Assembly (NCBI RefSeq): GCF_026340095.1
Contig: NZ_JAPEPO010000001.1
Span: forward strand, 6,224,001-6,288,000
Source of the DNA: Streptomyces sp. NBC_01446
Lineage (GTDB): Bacteria; Actinomycetota; Actinomycetes; Streptomycetales; Streptomycetaceae
DNA: 64,000 nt
Reading direction: 5' to 3'
Under the pieces are notes generated by a model. That model worked only from the letters and a program-made list of their open reading frames with translations. It searched no databases and was not told the origin of the DNA. The position numbers were made by a program, and so were the translations under genes. This document shows positions 24,046 through 32,662 of the stretch, piece by piece; the first letter of the stretch is position 1; each line of letters begins with the position of its first letter.

Positions 24046-25437
24046 GTGCGCGTGCGTAACCAGGGGCGGGGCCAGGGTCGCAGACAGGTTCGGAGTCAGG
24101 GGGCAGCCGCGCTGCTGTGCGCGGGGGTGATGGCGGGCGCGGCGGTGCTCGGCGGGACGGTGCCCGCGGCGGCGGCGCAGGCAGATGTGACCGGCGCCGT
24201 CCAACAGGAGGACATCCAGGCACAGTTGGCGGCCATCCCGGGCATGTCGGTCGTCTCCGTGACCGACAAGGAGGGCTACCCCTTCTACACGCTCACGTAC
24301 GCGCAGCCGGTCGACCACAGCAACCCCAAGGCCGGCACGTTCACGCAGCGCCTCACGCTCTGGCACAAGGCGGCCGCCAAGCCCACCGTCTTCTACACCG
24401 GCGGCTACACGCTCTCCTCCAGCACCCGCGAGATCACCAAGCTGCTCGACGCCAACCAGGTCTCCATCGAGCACCGCTACTTCGCGGAGTCCCGCCCCAA
24501 GGGCGCGGCGGGCGACGACTGGTCCAAGCTCACGGTCTGGCAGGAGTCCAGCGACGAGCACCGCGTCACGCAGGCCCTGCGCACCATCGAGAAGGGCAAG
24601 TGGCTCGGCACGGGCGGCAGCAAGGGCGGCATGACCGCCACGTTCCACGAGCGCTTCTACCCGAAGGACCTCGACGCCGTCGTCGCGTTCGTCGCCCCGA
24701 ACGACGCCAACAACAAGGACGACAGCGGCTACGAGAACTTCTTCAGGACGGTCGGCACGCCCGAGTGCCGTGCCGCCCTGAACGCCGTACAGCGAGAGAT
24801 GCTGGTGCGCCGCGACGCCCTCATCCCCAAGTTCGAGGCCGACGCGGCGGCGGCCGGTGACACGTTCGAGGAGACCCTCGGAACCACCGACAGGGCCTAC
24901 GAGTTCGCCGTGCTCGACCAGGTGTGGAACTTCTGGCAGAGCGGCACGATCGACGACTGCCCGACCGTGCCCGACGCTAAGAAGGCCACCGACGACGAGC
25001 TCTACACCTGGTCGAAGGGGCACGGCTTCAGCGTCTACCAGGACGAGACCCTCGGCACGAACGGCACCGGGCCCTACTACCGGCAGGCCGCCACCCAACT
25101 CGGCTGGGCCGACCTCAAGTTCAAGCACCTCAAGGACGTCCGTCACTACCCGGACATCTACCAGCCCAACTCGGTCCTGCCCGCCGCCATGCGCGGCACG
25201 TACGACGGTTCCGCGATCTCCGGCGTCGACAAGTGGGTCAGGACGCGGGGCGAGCGGATGATGTTCGTGTACGGGCAGAACGACCCGTGGAGCGCCGAGA
25301 AGTTCACCCCGAGCGGGCACGACTCGTACCGCTACGTCGTGCCCGGCTCCAACCACGGCGCGTCCATCGCCAAGCTGCCCGCCGACGAACAGGCCAAGGC
25401 CGTCGCCACCGTCAAGCGCTGGGCCGGCGTGCAGTAG
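24046..25437 (+). CDS. secreted tripeptidyl aminopeptidase (peptidase S37 family)
   Basis: 463 residues. Residues 1-46 are a long basic signal peptide with an AAA-A cleavage region. The mature part matches the streptomycete S37/PS-10 tripeptidyl aminopeptidase: YTLTYAQPVDHSNPKAGTF, VFYTGGYTL, VSIEHRYFAESRP, nucleophile Ser in GTGGSKGGM, Asp in YGQNDPWSAEKF and His in VPGSNHGASI. It releases tripeptides from peptide N-termini outside the cell. Start GTG 24046 after CGGAGGGG. The 3' end overlaps the convergent MFS gene by 26 bp. Confidence 0.9.
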   Translation: MRVRNQGRGQGRRQVRSQGAAALLCAGVMAGAAVLGGTVPAAAAQADVTGAVQQEDIQAQLAAIPGMSVVSVTDKEGYPFYTLTYAQPVDHSNPKAGTFTQRLTLWHKAAAKPTVFYTGGYTLSSSTREITKLLDANQVSIEHRYFAESRPKGAAGDDWSKLTVWQESSDEHRVTQALRTIEKGKWLGTGGSKGGMTATFHERFYPKDLDAVVAFVAPNDANNKDDSGYENFFRTVGTPECRAALNAVQREMLVRRDALIPKFEADAAAAGDTFEETLGTTDRAYEFAVLDQVWNFWQSGTIDDCPTVPDAKKATDDELYTWSKGHGFSVYQDETLGTNGTGPYYRQAATQLGWADLKFKHLKDVRHYPDIYQPNSVLPAAMRGTYDGSAISGVDKWVRTRGERMMFVYGQNDPWSAEKFTPSGHDSYRYVVPGSNHGASIAKLPADEQAKAVATVKRWAGVQ

Positions 25438-26588
25438 CGCACGCGAGCGCGAGTCCGGCCGCACCGAGCAGCGGCAGCAGGACGCGGTGGTCCACGACCG
25501 CGATGAGGCCCGCGCCCATCGCGAGGGCCACCGCGTTCGGCGCGAACATCAGCGTGTTCGCACTCGCCACCGCGCGGCCGACGAACGCGTCCGGGGTCTC
25601 GCGCTGGACCGCGGTGAGCGCCGCGATCAGGACGCACGGCAGGCCCATGCCGATCGCCGCGCTGCACCCGAGTGCCACGGCGTCGTACGGGAGCGCGCGC
25701 AGGCCCGCGCCCACCGCGAACAGGGCGATCCCCGCCGCCGCGAACCGGCGCTCGCCGAGCCGCCGCAGCAGCCCTCCCGCGGCGAGCCCGGCCACGACCG
25801 AACCGGCGCCCTGCGCGGCGTACAAGACCCCCGCGTACGAGGGGGAGCGGCCGAGGCCGCCGTCGACGACCGCGTAGAGCGCGGCGCCGTTCAGGCCCGC
25901 AAGCAGCATGGTGGCCGCGGCGGCCAGGACGAGGGGCCAGCCGCTCCTGCCGCCACAGTGCGCGCACGCCCTCCGCGGTGCGGGCCCACACGCCCGTGGT
26001 CCGGCGTGCGGGCGCGGGCTCCCGGACCCGGAGCCGCGCGTACAGCCCGGCCGCGGCGGCGAAGGTCGCGGCGTCGAGCAGGGCCACGCCCCCGCCTCCG
26101 TACCCTGCGAAGAGGCCCGCGCCTGCGAGCGGGGCGACCAGCTTCATGCCCTCGTCGGCCGTCATCCGCAGCCCGTTGAAGTCACCGAGCGCGTCCCTGC
26201 CGACGACGGCCGGTACGAGAGCGGCCTCGGCCGCGTCGGTGACGACGCCGCATGTCCCGTACGCGACGAGGACCGCGAACAGGATCCACAGTCGGCCCGC
26301 CGAGCCGACGGCGAGCAGTGACAGGAGCAGCAGGCCGAGGCCCAGGTTCGCGGCGACGAGGAGGGGCCGTCGCCGGGTGCGGTCGGCGACCGTGCCGAGC
26401 ACGGGCCCGGCGAGCGTGGGCGCCCACAGCGCGAAGGCGCCCAGCGCGGCGAGGCTGTCCGAGCCGGTCAGGTCCTTCACCCAGATCCCGGCGGCCAGCC
26501 ACATGGCGGAGGTCCCGAACCCGGACACGACGATGCCGGCAAGGAGGAGCCGGGAACCGCCCCGTGTGGTGGTAGAAGTGAACGTCAT
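25412..26588 (-). pseudogene. MFS transporter, single-base frameshift
   Basis: Residues 1 to about 215 (MTFTSTTTRGGSRLLLAGIV onwards) are a normal MFS N-terminal half with loops such as VADRTRRRPLLVAANLGLG. After WRQERLA the frame becomes non-hydrophobic and Arg-rich. The true continuation LVLAAAATMLLAGLNGAALY lies in the next frame and runs to 25412 with normal membrane helices (GLAAGGLLRRLGERRFAAAG). The join is at a C4 run (GGGG at 25933-25936 on the plus strand); removing one base restores a single protein of about 390 residues. Either a recent inactivation or a sequencing error. Substrate unknown. It converges on the S37 peptidase gene with a 26-bp overlap. Confidence 0.8.
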
Positions 26589-26743
26589 GCCAGGTCATCG
26601 TGGTGCTAAGGCCCCCAGCGGGGGATCGGGAGGATGCCCTAGGCGGATGCGCCGATGACTTTCGGGCGGAGCCGGGGTCTACAGGTAAGTACGCAATACG
26701 AGTCCTGGATCTGTGAGTCCTCAGAACAAGCAAGGAGCCCGGC

Positions 26744-27352
26744 ATGACCGACGCGACCGACCGGACGGCGCAGCAGATGGTGGATTTCGGCCCGCAGACG
26801 CGGATCGTGGCGCGCCTCGCGGACGGAGTGGGCGAGGACCAGCTGGACCTGGCGACCCCGTGTCCGGAATACGCGGTGCACAACCTGCTCGGGCACATCC
26901 TCGGCCTGACCGTCGCCTTCTGCGACGCGGGACGCAAGAACCTGGGGCCGACGACGGACACGAGCCCCACGACGTCCCTGCCCGACATCACGGACGGCTG
27001 GCGTGAGGCGCTGGCCAAGGCGCTCGACGAACTCGCGGAGGTGTGGCGCGACCCGCAGGCGTGGCAGGGAATGACCCGGGCGGGCGGGGTCGACCTGCCC
27101 GGAGCGGTGGCGGCGCTCGTGGCCCTGGACGAACTCGTCGTGCACAGCTGGGACCTGGCGAAGGCGACGGGTCAGGACTACGCCCCCGACGAGGCCGCCC
27201 TGCAAGCGGCCCACGCCTTCCTGGTCCAGTCCGCCGAGGGCCCCCGCCCCGACATCTTCGGCCCGGTGGTCCAGGTGGCGGACGCCGCGCCCCTGCTCGA
27301 CCGGGCCATCGGCCTGAGCGGCCGCGACCCGGGCTGGAAGCCGGCTGCCTGA
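26744..27352 (+). CDS. TIGR03086 family DinB-like metal-binding protein
   Basis: 202 residues. DinB/mycothiol-dependent maleylpyruvate isomerase-like helical bundle: DLATPCPEYAVHNLLGHILG holds the first His ligand and WxVxxLxxH pattern of TIGR03086, and ELVVHSWDLAKATG holds the second His and the W-D-L-A-x-A-T motif. The family is typical of actinobacteria and may act on mycothiol adducts. Start 26744 after AAGGAG. Divergent from the MFS gene; it ends 2 bp from the convergent small membrane gene. Confidence 0.87.
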   Translation: MTDATDRTAQQMVDFGPQTRIVARLADGVGEDQLDLATPCPEYAVHNLLGHILGLTVAFCDAGRKNLGPTTDTSPTTSLPDITDGWREALAKALDELAEVWRDPQAWQGMTRAGGVDLPGAVAALVALDELVVHSWDLAKATGQDYAPDEAALQAAHAFLVQSAEGPRPDIFGPVVQVADAAPLLDRAIGLSGRDPGWKPAA

Positions 27353-27354
27353 CG

Positions 27355-27666
27355 TCAGTTGAGGTGCCAGAGGGCGTACGAGGCGATCAGCAGGACGAGC
27401 CCGGCGAACGCCATGAGCACGCCCAGGAACCGCAGGTACCCGGGTGTGCCGAAGACGCTGGGCGCCGCGTCGAGCCGCCCCGCGGCCGCCCAGGTATCAG
27501 CGTTCTTCCGCCGAATCCGCTCGGACCGCCGGGTGGTGATCCCCCGCACGTCGAACGCCCAACTCGCGCCGCACCAGAGGGCGACGAGCCCCCCGAGGGC
27601 GAAGACGGCAAGAAGCACGGGCGAGGGTGCGTGGACCCCGGAGGCGAAGGTGAGGGCTGCAGTCAT
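27355..27666 (-). CDS. small two-helix membrane protein
   Basis: 103 residues with two clear membrane helices (VLLAVFALGGLVALWCGASW near residues 17-37 and LGVLMAFAGLVLLIASYALW near the C-terminus) separated by a basic loop ITTRRSERIRRKN. No family recognised. The start region is AT-rich (GATTAATTA at 27683-27691), which probably includes its -10 box. Confidence 0.75.
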   Translation of the reverse strand: MTAALTFASGVHAPSPVLLAVFALGGLVALWCGASWAFDVRGITTRRSERIRRKNADTWAAAGRLDAAPSVFGTPGYLRFLGVLMAFAGLVLLIASYALWHLN

Positions 27667-27713
27667 GGTCTTTTCCGTCGATGATTAATTACGGCCAACG
27701 CCGGGGGCCGCGC

Positions 27714-27739
27714 TTTTGATGTCCGCGGTTTTGATGTCC
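27714..27739. repeat. short direct repeat in 302-bp intergenic region
   Basis: TTTTGATGTCC occurs at 27714-27724 and 27729-27739, a 15-bp period. It lies between the small membrane gene and the HAD phosphatase gene; apart from this and the PHO box-like repeats at 27825-27857, the gap 27667-27968 shows no gene. Confidence 0.5.
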
Positions 27740-27824
27740 AGGACCATGCCGTCGTTGCTGCCGTCACCCATGCGCTTGGGTCCCCCGTCGTTCGCGCGTG
27801 CGACCCATGACCTTAGGCGAGACG

Positions 27825-27857
27825 GTTCAAGGGAAGGTCATGTGGGCTTCAGGCGCG
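27825..27857 (+). promoter_or_regulatory. PHO box-like triple direct repeat
   Basis: Three consecutive 11-nt units: GTTCAAGGGAA (27825-27835), GGTCATGTGGG (27836-27846) and CTTCAGGCGCG (27847-27857). Units one and two match G(T/G)TCA exactly and unit three has one mismatch, all in 11-nt register, the layout of Streptomyces PhoP sites. It lies 111 bp upstream of the HAD phosphatase start. Confidence 0.55.
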
Positions 27858-27968
27858 GGCAATGGACGGAGGAGTGGTGCCACGGGGGAGGTCCGGCCGG
27901 CTGTGGATCAGATATCGATCGGGCAAAGGGGCTCGCCCCCGTGCGCGTGACGCGCGTAGAAACCTGTC

Positions 27969-28766
27969 ATGCATAAGACCACACGCATCTCTGCCGTCGT
28001 CGCGGCCTCCGCTGCTCTCGCGGGTGTTGCTCTCTACGGGACCGGCGTCGCGAACGCCGGCGGAGAGTCCGCGCACACCACCGCCGAGCCCAAGAACATC
28101 GGGCAGCTCGTCAAGGAGATCGACTCCTACTACGGCACCGCCCTCGACGCGGACGGTGTCTACCAGGCGTCTCCGTCCAGCCAGTACGCCCAGGACCTCG
28201 GTCGTATCGAGGCGGGTGCGAAGAAGCAGATCGCCAAGGCTGCCGCCGGGCATCACCACAAGGGCGACAGGCCCGCCGTCGTCTTCGACATCGACGACAC
28301 CCTTCTCCTCAGCCTCGACTACGAGAAGAAGACCAACTACGTCTACAACGACGCCACGTGGAAGGAGTACGTCGCCAAGGCGAACCGGCCCGCCGTGTTC
28401 GGGACGCCCGACCTCATCGCGTACGCGCAGAAGAAGGGCGTCGAGGTCTTCTACAACTCCGGGCTGAGCGAGGCGCAGCGCGCGTCCGCCGTCGAGAACC
28501 TCAAGAAGGTCGGCATCGGCGTCAACCTCGACGCCGCCCACATGTTCCTCAAGGACAAGGTCAACCCGCCCGCCTACCTGAGCGGTTGCGCCACCGCGAG
28601 CGCCTGGAACTGCACCACCGTGCAGTACAAGTCCGGCACCCGCAAGCACATCGAGTCCCTCGGCTACGACGTCGTCGCCAACTTCGGCGACCAGTACTCG
28701 GACCTCGAGGGCGGGCACGCCGACCGGACCTACAAGTTCCCGAACCCTACGTACTTCGTCGAGTGA
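27969..28766 (+). CDS. secreted HAD-family acid phosphatase
   Basis: 265 residues. N-terminal signal peptide (ISAVVAASAALAGVALYGTG, cleavage near ANA-GG). Catalytic HAD motif I is VVFDIDDTLL with nucleophile Asp107 and acid Asp109. NSGLSEAQRASAVENLKKVG covers motif II and NFGDQYSDLEGG is motif IV. This is the acid phosphatase class B/survival-protein E type that hydrolyses phosphomonoesters outside the membrane. Monocistronic; PHO box-like repeats upstream suggest phosphate-starvation control. Confidence 0.9.
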   Translation: MHKTTRISAVVAASAALAGVALYGTGVANAGGESAHTTAEPKNIGQLVKEIDSYYGTALDADGVYQASPSSQYAQDLGRIEAGAKKQIAKAAAGHHHKGDRPAVVFDIDDTLLLSLDYEKKTNYVYNDATWKEYVAKANRPAVFGTPDLIAYAQKKGVEVFYNSGLSEAQRASAVENLKKVGIGVNLDAAHMFLKDKVNPPAYLSGCATASAWNCTTVQYKSGTRKHIESLGYDVVANFGDQYSDLEGGHADRTYKFPNPTYFVE

Positions 28767-28787
28767 GCACACCCACCCGCAGCCGCA

Positions 28788-28805
28788 TTTCGTAACACTA
28801 CGAAA
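28788..28805. promoter_or_regulatory. TTTCGTA-N4-TACGAAA palindrome, candidate operator
   Basis: Perfect 7-bp arms TTTCGTA (28788-28794) and TACGAAA (28799-28805) with spacer ACAC. It lies just upstream of the structured leader of the NCS2 purine permease gene, where a promoter is expected, so a repressor site is likely. The binding protein is unknown. Confidence 0.5.
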
Positions 28806-28812
28806 ACCTGAA

Positions 28813-28872
28813 ACGGGCTCCTCGGGGGAACAATCCAGCCACCACTTGGCACGGCTGACCCGAGGAGCCCGT
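28813..28872 (+). promoter_or_regulatory. structured 5' leader that pairs with the ribosome-binding site
   Basis: ACGGGCTCCTCGG (28813-28825) is perfectly complementary to CCGAGGAGCCCGT (28860-28872). The right arm contains the Shine-Dalgarno GAGGAG of the permease gene and ends one base before its ATG. The 34-nt loop can form further stems: CAGCC (28836-28840) with GGCTG (28853-28857), and inside it GCCA with TGGC. The closed form would hide the ribosome site. It does not show the conserved core of the classical purine riboswitch, so it is either another ligand-sensing RNA, a thermosensor-like lock or, less likely, a terminator of the phosphatase gene. Confidence 0.55.
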
Positions 28873-28873
28873 C

Positions 28874-30277
28874 ATGCTCGCCCCGTTGGACCGATACTTC
28901 CGCATCACCGCGCGTGGATCCACGTACTCCCGCGAAGTGCGCGGCGGATTCGCCACGTTCTTCACCATGGCCTACATCCTCGTCCTGAACCCGATCATCC
29001 TGGGCAGCGCGAAGGACAAGTTCGGGCACCAGCTCGACGGGGCCGAACTCGTCACCGCCACCGCCCTCGTGGCCGCCGTGATGACCGTCATCATGGGCGT
29101 CGGCGGCAATCTGCCGCTCGCCCTCGCGGCGGGCCTCGGCCTCAACGCCGTCGTCGCCTTCCAGATAGCCCCGCTGATGAGCTGGCCGGACGCGATGGGG
29201 CTCATCGTCCTGGAGGGCCTGCTGATCTGCGTCCTCGTTGTCACCGGGCTGCGCGAGGCGGTCATGCGCGCGATACCCCAGCCGCTGAAACAGGCCATCA
29301 GCGTCGGCATCGGACTGTTCATCGCCTTCATCGGCTTCGTCGACGCCGGGTTCGTGACCAGGATCCCGGACATCGCGCAGTCCACCGTGCCGGTGCAGCT
29401 CGGCGGCACGGGCACCCTCTCCGGCTGGCCCGTCCTCGTCTTCTGTCTCGGCGTGCTGCTGACCATCGGCCTGCTCGCGCGCAAGGTGAAGGGCGCCATC
29501 CTCATCAGCATCGTCGTGATGACGGTCGTGTCCGTCATCATCAACTCCGTCGCCGATGTGAAGAGTTGGGGCCTGACCACGCCCGAGATCCCGGACGACG
29601 TGTTCGCCGCGCCCGACTTCGGGCTGCTCGGCGACTTCAGCCTCTTCGGCGCGTTCGGCAGAACCGGCGCGCTCACCGTGATCCTGCTCGTCTTCACCCT
29701 CATCCTGTCGGACTTCTTCGACACGATGGGCACGGTGGTGGGTATCACCGCCGAAGCCGGACTGCTCGACGAGAACGGTCAAGTGCCCAATCTGGGGCGG
29801 GTGTTGCTCATCGACGGTGCCGCCGCCGTCGCGGGCGGCGCGGCTTCCGCCTCCTCCTCGACCACCTACATCGAGTCCGCGGCCGGTGTCGGCGAGGGCG
29901 CCCGCACCGGATTCGCCAACCTCGTCACGGGCGGCCTCTTCGCCCTTGCCCTCTTCCTGTCCCCGCTCCTGACCATCGTGCCGCTCCAGGCCGCGGCCCC
30001 CGCCCTCGTCGCGGTCGGCTTCTTGATGATGACGCAGGTCAAGCACATCGACTGGGACCGTTACGACATCGCGGTGCCGGCGTTCCTGACCATCGCCGTG
30101 ATGCCGTTCACGTACTCGATCACGAACGGTATCGGCGTCGGCTTCCTCGCCTACGTCGTCATCAAGACCGTCGTCGGCAAGGCGCGTGAGGTGCACTGGC
30201 TGCTCTGGGGCGCCTCCGCCCTCTTCCTCGTGTACTTCGCGATCGACCCCTTGGAGCAACTGCTCGGCGTCAGGTAG
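28874..30277 (+). CDS. NCS2 family guanine/hypoxanthine-type permease
   Basis: 467 residues, 12 or more membrane helices, AzgA-like branch of NCS2. Landmarks: GGFATFFTMAYILVLNP, VGGNLPLALAAGLGLNAVVA, VSVGIGLFIAFIGFVDAG, LTLILSDFFDTMGTVVGI-type motif (ILSDFFDTMGT, GITAEAGLLDENG) and ASASSSTTYIESAAGVGEGARTG across two segments. Proton-coupled uptake of adenine, guanine or hypoxanthine is expected. The SD GAGGAG is buried in a leader hairpin. Followed 28 bp later by a membrane protein gene of unknown function. Confidence 0.92.
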   Translation: MLAPLDRYFRITARGSTYSREVRGGFATFFTMAYILVLNPIILGSAKDKFGHQLDGAELVTATALVAAVMTVIMGVGGNLPLALAAGLGLNAVVAFQIAPLMSWPDAMGLIVLEGLLICVLVVTGLREAVMRAIPQPLKQAISVGIGLFIAFIGFVDAGFVTRIPDIAQSTVPVQLGGTGTLSGWPVLVFCLGVLLTIGLLARKVKGAILISIVVMTVVSVIINSVADVKSWGLTTPEIPDDVFAAPDFGLLGDFSLFGAFGRTGALTVILLVFTLILSDFFDTMGTVVGITAEAGLLDENGQVPNLGRVLLIDGAAAVAGGAASASSSTTYIESAAGVGEGARTGFANLVTGGLFALALFLSPLLTIVPLQAAAPALVAVGFLMMTQVKHIDWDRYDIAVPAFLTIAVMPFTYSITNGIGVGFLAYVVIKTVVGKAREVHWLLWGASALFLVYFAIDPLEQLLGVR

Positions 30278-30305
30278 GCGTGATCCGGTGATCTACCGTG
30301 GTGCG

Positions 30306-31019
30306 ATGACCGGCTATCTCGACCGCCTCGCGGAGCTGCTGCACGAGGCGCACGGGCTTCCGCCGGACCAGGTCGCCGCCGCGGTCGCCGATCTCGCGGC
30401 GTATCTGGCGCAGGCCGGGGGAGCGGACCCGCAGGACGCGTTCGGTCCGGTCGGCGTGTTCGCCCGGCGCCTCGCCCCGTCCGGGGCGTCCGCAGCCGAC
30501 GAGCACCTGGAGACCTGGCGCTGGCTCGCCGACACGTATGTGGACGAGCACCTCCTGAACCGCTTCGGCGACGAGGGCTGGGAGGTCGAGCGGGTCGACC
30601 CGCTCGGCCGCTTCGTCAGCCACCGTGACCCGGAGCGGCCGCGGCGCTGGGAGTACCGGCGCGAGCTGATCACCGGGGGCGGCGAGCGGCTCGACGAGCG
30701 GCTCGTGCGCGACGGCTGGGAGCCGTGCGGCAGCTGGGTGGTGTACGCGTGGTTCAAGCGTGAGAAGGCGGTCGGCACCGGCCCGGCGCCCGCGCCGCCC
30801 GAACCGCCGCCGGTCCCGCGGCGCCCCACGTTCCCGGGGCGCCGGCGCGGCTACGTACTCATGGGCGGCGCCATGGCCCTCGTCGCCGCTGTCGTGGTGG
30901 CGGCGAGCACCGGCACAGGCTTCGGCGTGGGTCTCGCGGTGGGTCTCGCGGTGGGCCTGCCGGTGGGAGCGTTGGTGCCGCCGGTGACGGCCTGGGCGGC
31001 ACGCGGCCGGCGCCGCTAG
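30306..31019 (+). CDS. uncharacterised membrane protein with HAAS-like N-terminus
   Basis: 237 residues. N-terminal 60 residues (YLDRLAELLHEAHGLPPDQV, AAYLAQAGGADPQDAFGPV) resemble the helical HAAS signalling domain. The middle (YVDEHLLNRFGDEGWEVERVD, then SHRDPERPRRWEYRREL) is a small conserved domain found in PadR-linked membrane proteins. A Pro-rich linker follows, then two membrane helices, the second with a curious repeat GVGLAVGLAVGLPVGA. TACCGT about 8 bp before the ATG suggests a leaderless transcript. Function unknown. Confidence 0.75.
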   Translation: MTGYLDRLAELLHEAHGLPPDQVAAAVADLAAYLAQAGGADPQDAFGPVGVFARRLAPSGASAADEHLETWRWLADTYVDEHLLNRFGDEGWEVERVDPLGRFVSHRDPERPRRWEYRRELITGGGERLDERLVRDGWEPCGSWVVYAWFKREKAVGTGPAPAPPEPPPVPRRPTFPGRRRGYVLMGGAMALVAAVVVAASTGTGFGVGLAVGLAVGLPVGALVPPVTAWAARGRRR

Positions 31020-31027
31020 GGCCTTCA

Positions 31028-31065
31028 CGGCGAGGGGCCGGAGCACGGGTTCCGGCCCCTCGCCG
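31028..31065. terminator. bidirectional terminator hairpin
   Basis: Perfect 15-bp stem CGGCGAGGGGCCGGA (31028-31042) / TCCGGCCCCTCGCCG (31051-31065) with an 8-nt loop, between convergent genes. Confidence 0.8.
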
Positions 31066-31072
31066 AGCCCGC

Positions 31073-32536
31073 CTACCCCTTGAGCGCCGCCGACATCATC
31101 GCCTGCGCGATCGGCGCCGCCAGACCGTTGCCGCTCACCTCCGAGCGGGCCGCGTCCGACTGCTCCACCACGACCGCCACCGCGACCTCCTTGCCGGTGG
31201 AGTCGTCCTTCGCGTACGACGTGAACCAGGCGTACGGCGTCTTGCTGTTGTTCTCGCCGTGCTGGGCCGTGCCCGTCTTGCCGCCCACCGTCGCGCCCGC
31301 GATCTGCGCGTTCGTACCGGTGCCCTGTTTCACGACCGTCTCCATCGCCGACTGGAGCTGTGAGGCCGTCGACGAGCTGACCACGCGCGCGTCGTCACCG
31401 TCGGCGAAGCTCTTGATCGCGTTGCCGTCGGCGTCCGTGACCTGCGAGACCATGTGCGGGGATGCCTGCTCGCCGCCGTGGGCGATCGTCGCCGAGACCA
31501 TCGCCATCTGCAGCGGCGTCGCCGTCACGTCGAACTGTCCGATGCCCGACAGGCCCGTCTGCGCCTTGTCCATGTCCTTCGGGTACACGCTCTGCGAGGC
31601 CCGGACCGGCATGTCCTGCTCGGCGTCGTTGAAGCCGAACTTCTCGGCCATCGCCCTGACCTTGTCCTGGCCCAGGTCGACGGCGATCTTCCCGAAGACG
31701 TTGTTGCAGGAGTACTGCAGCGCCGTACGGATGGAGGCGTTCTCGCAGGGCGCGGACGCGCTCTCGTTCTTCAGGTCGGTGGTCGTGCCCGGCAGGCGGA
31801 AGGGATTCGGGCTGTCGGTCTTCGCATCCACCGACGAGTAGAGCCCGTCCTCCAGCGCGGCCGCCGCGACGACCAGCTTGAACGTGGATCCGGGCGGCAG
31901 TGCCTGCTTGATCGCGCGGTTCAGCGTCGGCTGGTCCTTGTCCTTCGACAGCGCCGTCCATGCCTTGCCGTCCGTGGACGAGTCCGAGCCGCTGATCTTC
32001 GACGGGTCGAACGACGGCGTCGAGACGAGGCCGAGCACCTTCCCGGTCTTCGGGTCGATCGCGACGGCCGCGCCCTTCTTGTCGCCGAGCGCGCGGTACG
32101 CGGCCTTCTGCACCGACGGGTCGATGGTCGTGACCACATCACCCGGCTCGGTGTGCTTGCCGGTGACCGCGTCGACGGGGTTCTTGAGCCGGGTGTCCGT
32201 CCCGTCGAGGATGTCCTGGTAGATGCCCTCGAGCTGGGTCTGGCCGTACACCTGCGAGCTGAAGCCCGTCACACCCGCATAGAGATCGCCGTCCTTGTAC
32301 GTGCGCTTGTACGCGAGGTCGCTGCCGTCGCCCGTTCTCTTCGAACCGGTGACCGCCTCACCGCCCACGATGATGTCGCCCAGGGGATACGCGTACTGCT
32401 CCATCACGTTCCGCCGGTTGTCCTTGTTGTCCGCGAGGGCCCGGCCGTCGTAGAACTGCACCCACGTCGCCCTCACCAGCAGAGCGAGCACGAGGAGCAG
32501 ACAGAAGACCGAGGCGCGTCTGATCGTCTTGTTCAT
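31073..32536 (-). CDS. penicillin-binding protein 2-like transpeptidase
   Basis: 487 residues. One N-terminal membrane anchor (FCLLLVLALLVRATWVQF), a PBP dimer-type domain, then the transpeptidase domain with SxxK motif S217-TFK (PPGSTFKLV), SCN at 276-278 (QYSCNNVFGKIA) and KTG at 420-422 (VGGKTGTAQ). It cross-links peptidoglycan outside the membrane. Length and arrangement match the actinobacterial PbpA type; however, there is no adjacent rodA/ftsW or pknB, so it is probably one of the additional streptomycete PBPs. Start ATG 32536. Confidence 0.92.
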   Translation of the reverse strand: MNKTIRRASVFCLLLVLALLVRATWVQFYDGRALADNKDNRRNVMEQYAYPLGDIIVGGEAVTGSKRTGDGSDLAYKRTYKDGDLYAGVTGFSSQVYGQTQLEGIYQDILDGTDTRLKNPVDAVTGKHTEPGDVVTTIDPSVQKAAYRALGDKKGAAVAIDPKTGKVLGLVSTPSFDPSKISGSDSSTDGKAWTALSKDKDQPTLNRAIKQALPPGSTFKLVVAAAALEDGLYSSVDAKTDSPNPFRLPGTTTDLKNESASAPCENASIRTALQYSCNNVFGKIAVDLGQDKVRAMAEKFGFNDAEQDMPVRASQSVYPKDMDKAQTGLSGIGQFDVTATPLQMAMVSATIAHGGEQASPHMVSQVTDADGNAIKSFADGDDARVVSSSTASQLQSAMETVVKQGTGTNAQIAGATVGGKTGTAQHGENNSKTPYAWFTSYAKDDSTGKEVAVAVVVEQSDAARSEVSGNGLAAPIAQAMMSAALKG

Positions 32537-32662
32537 CCCGCACAGAAGACGAGCGGACGAGAGCGGATCGTTCCGTTCCGGCCCGGTTTCTCAGTGAATC
32601 CTCATCAAGAGATCCGCGTCACGCCCCGGCCGCAGACGCCCGTCGCCATGAGGCTCACGCCT

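Noticed and set aside
28813..28872. Classical guanine/adenine riboswitch
   Set aside because: The conserved purine aptamer core sequences are absent; only a ribosome-site hairpin is visible.
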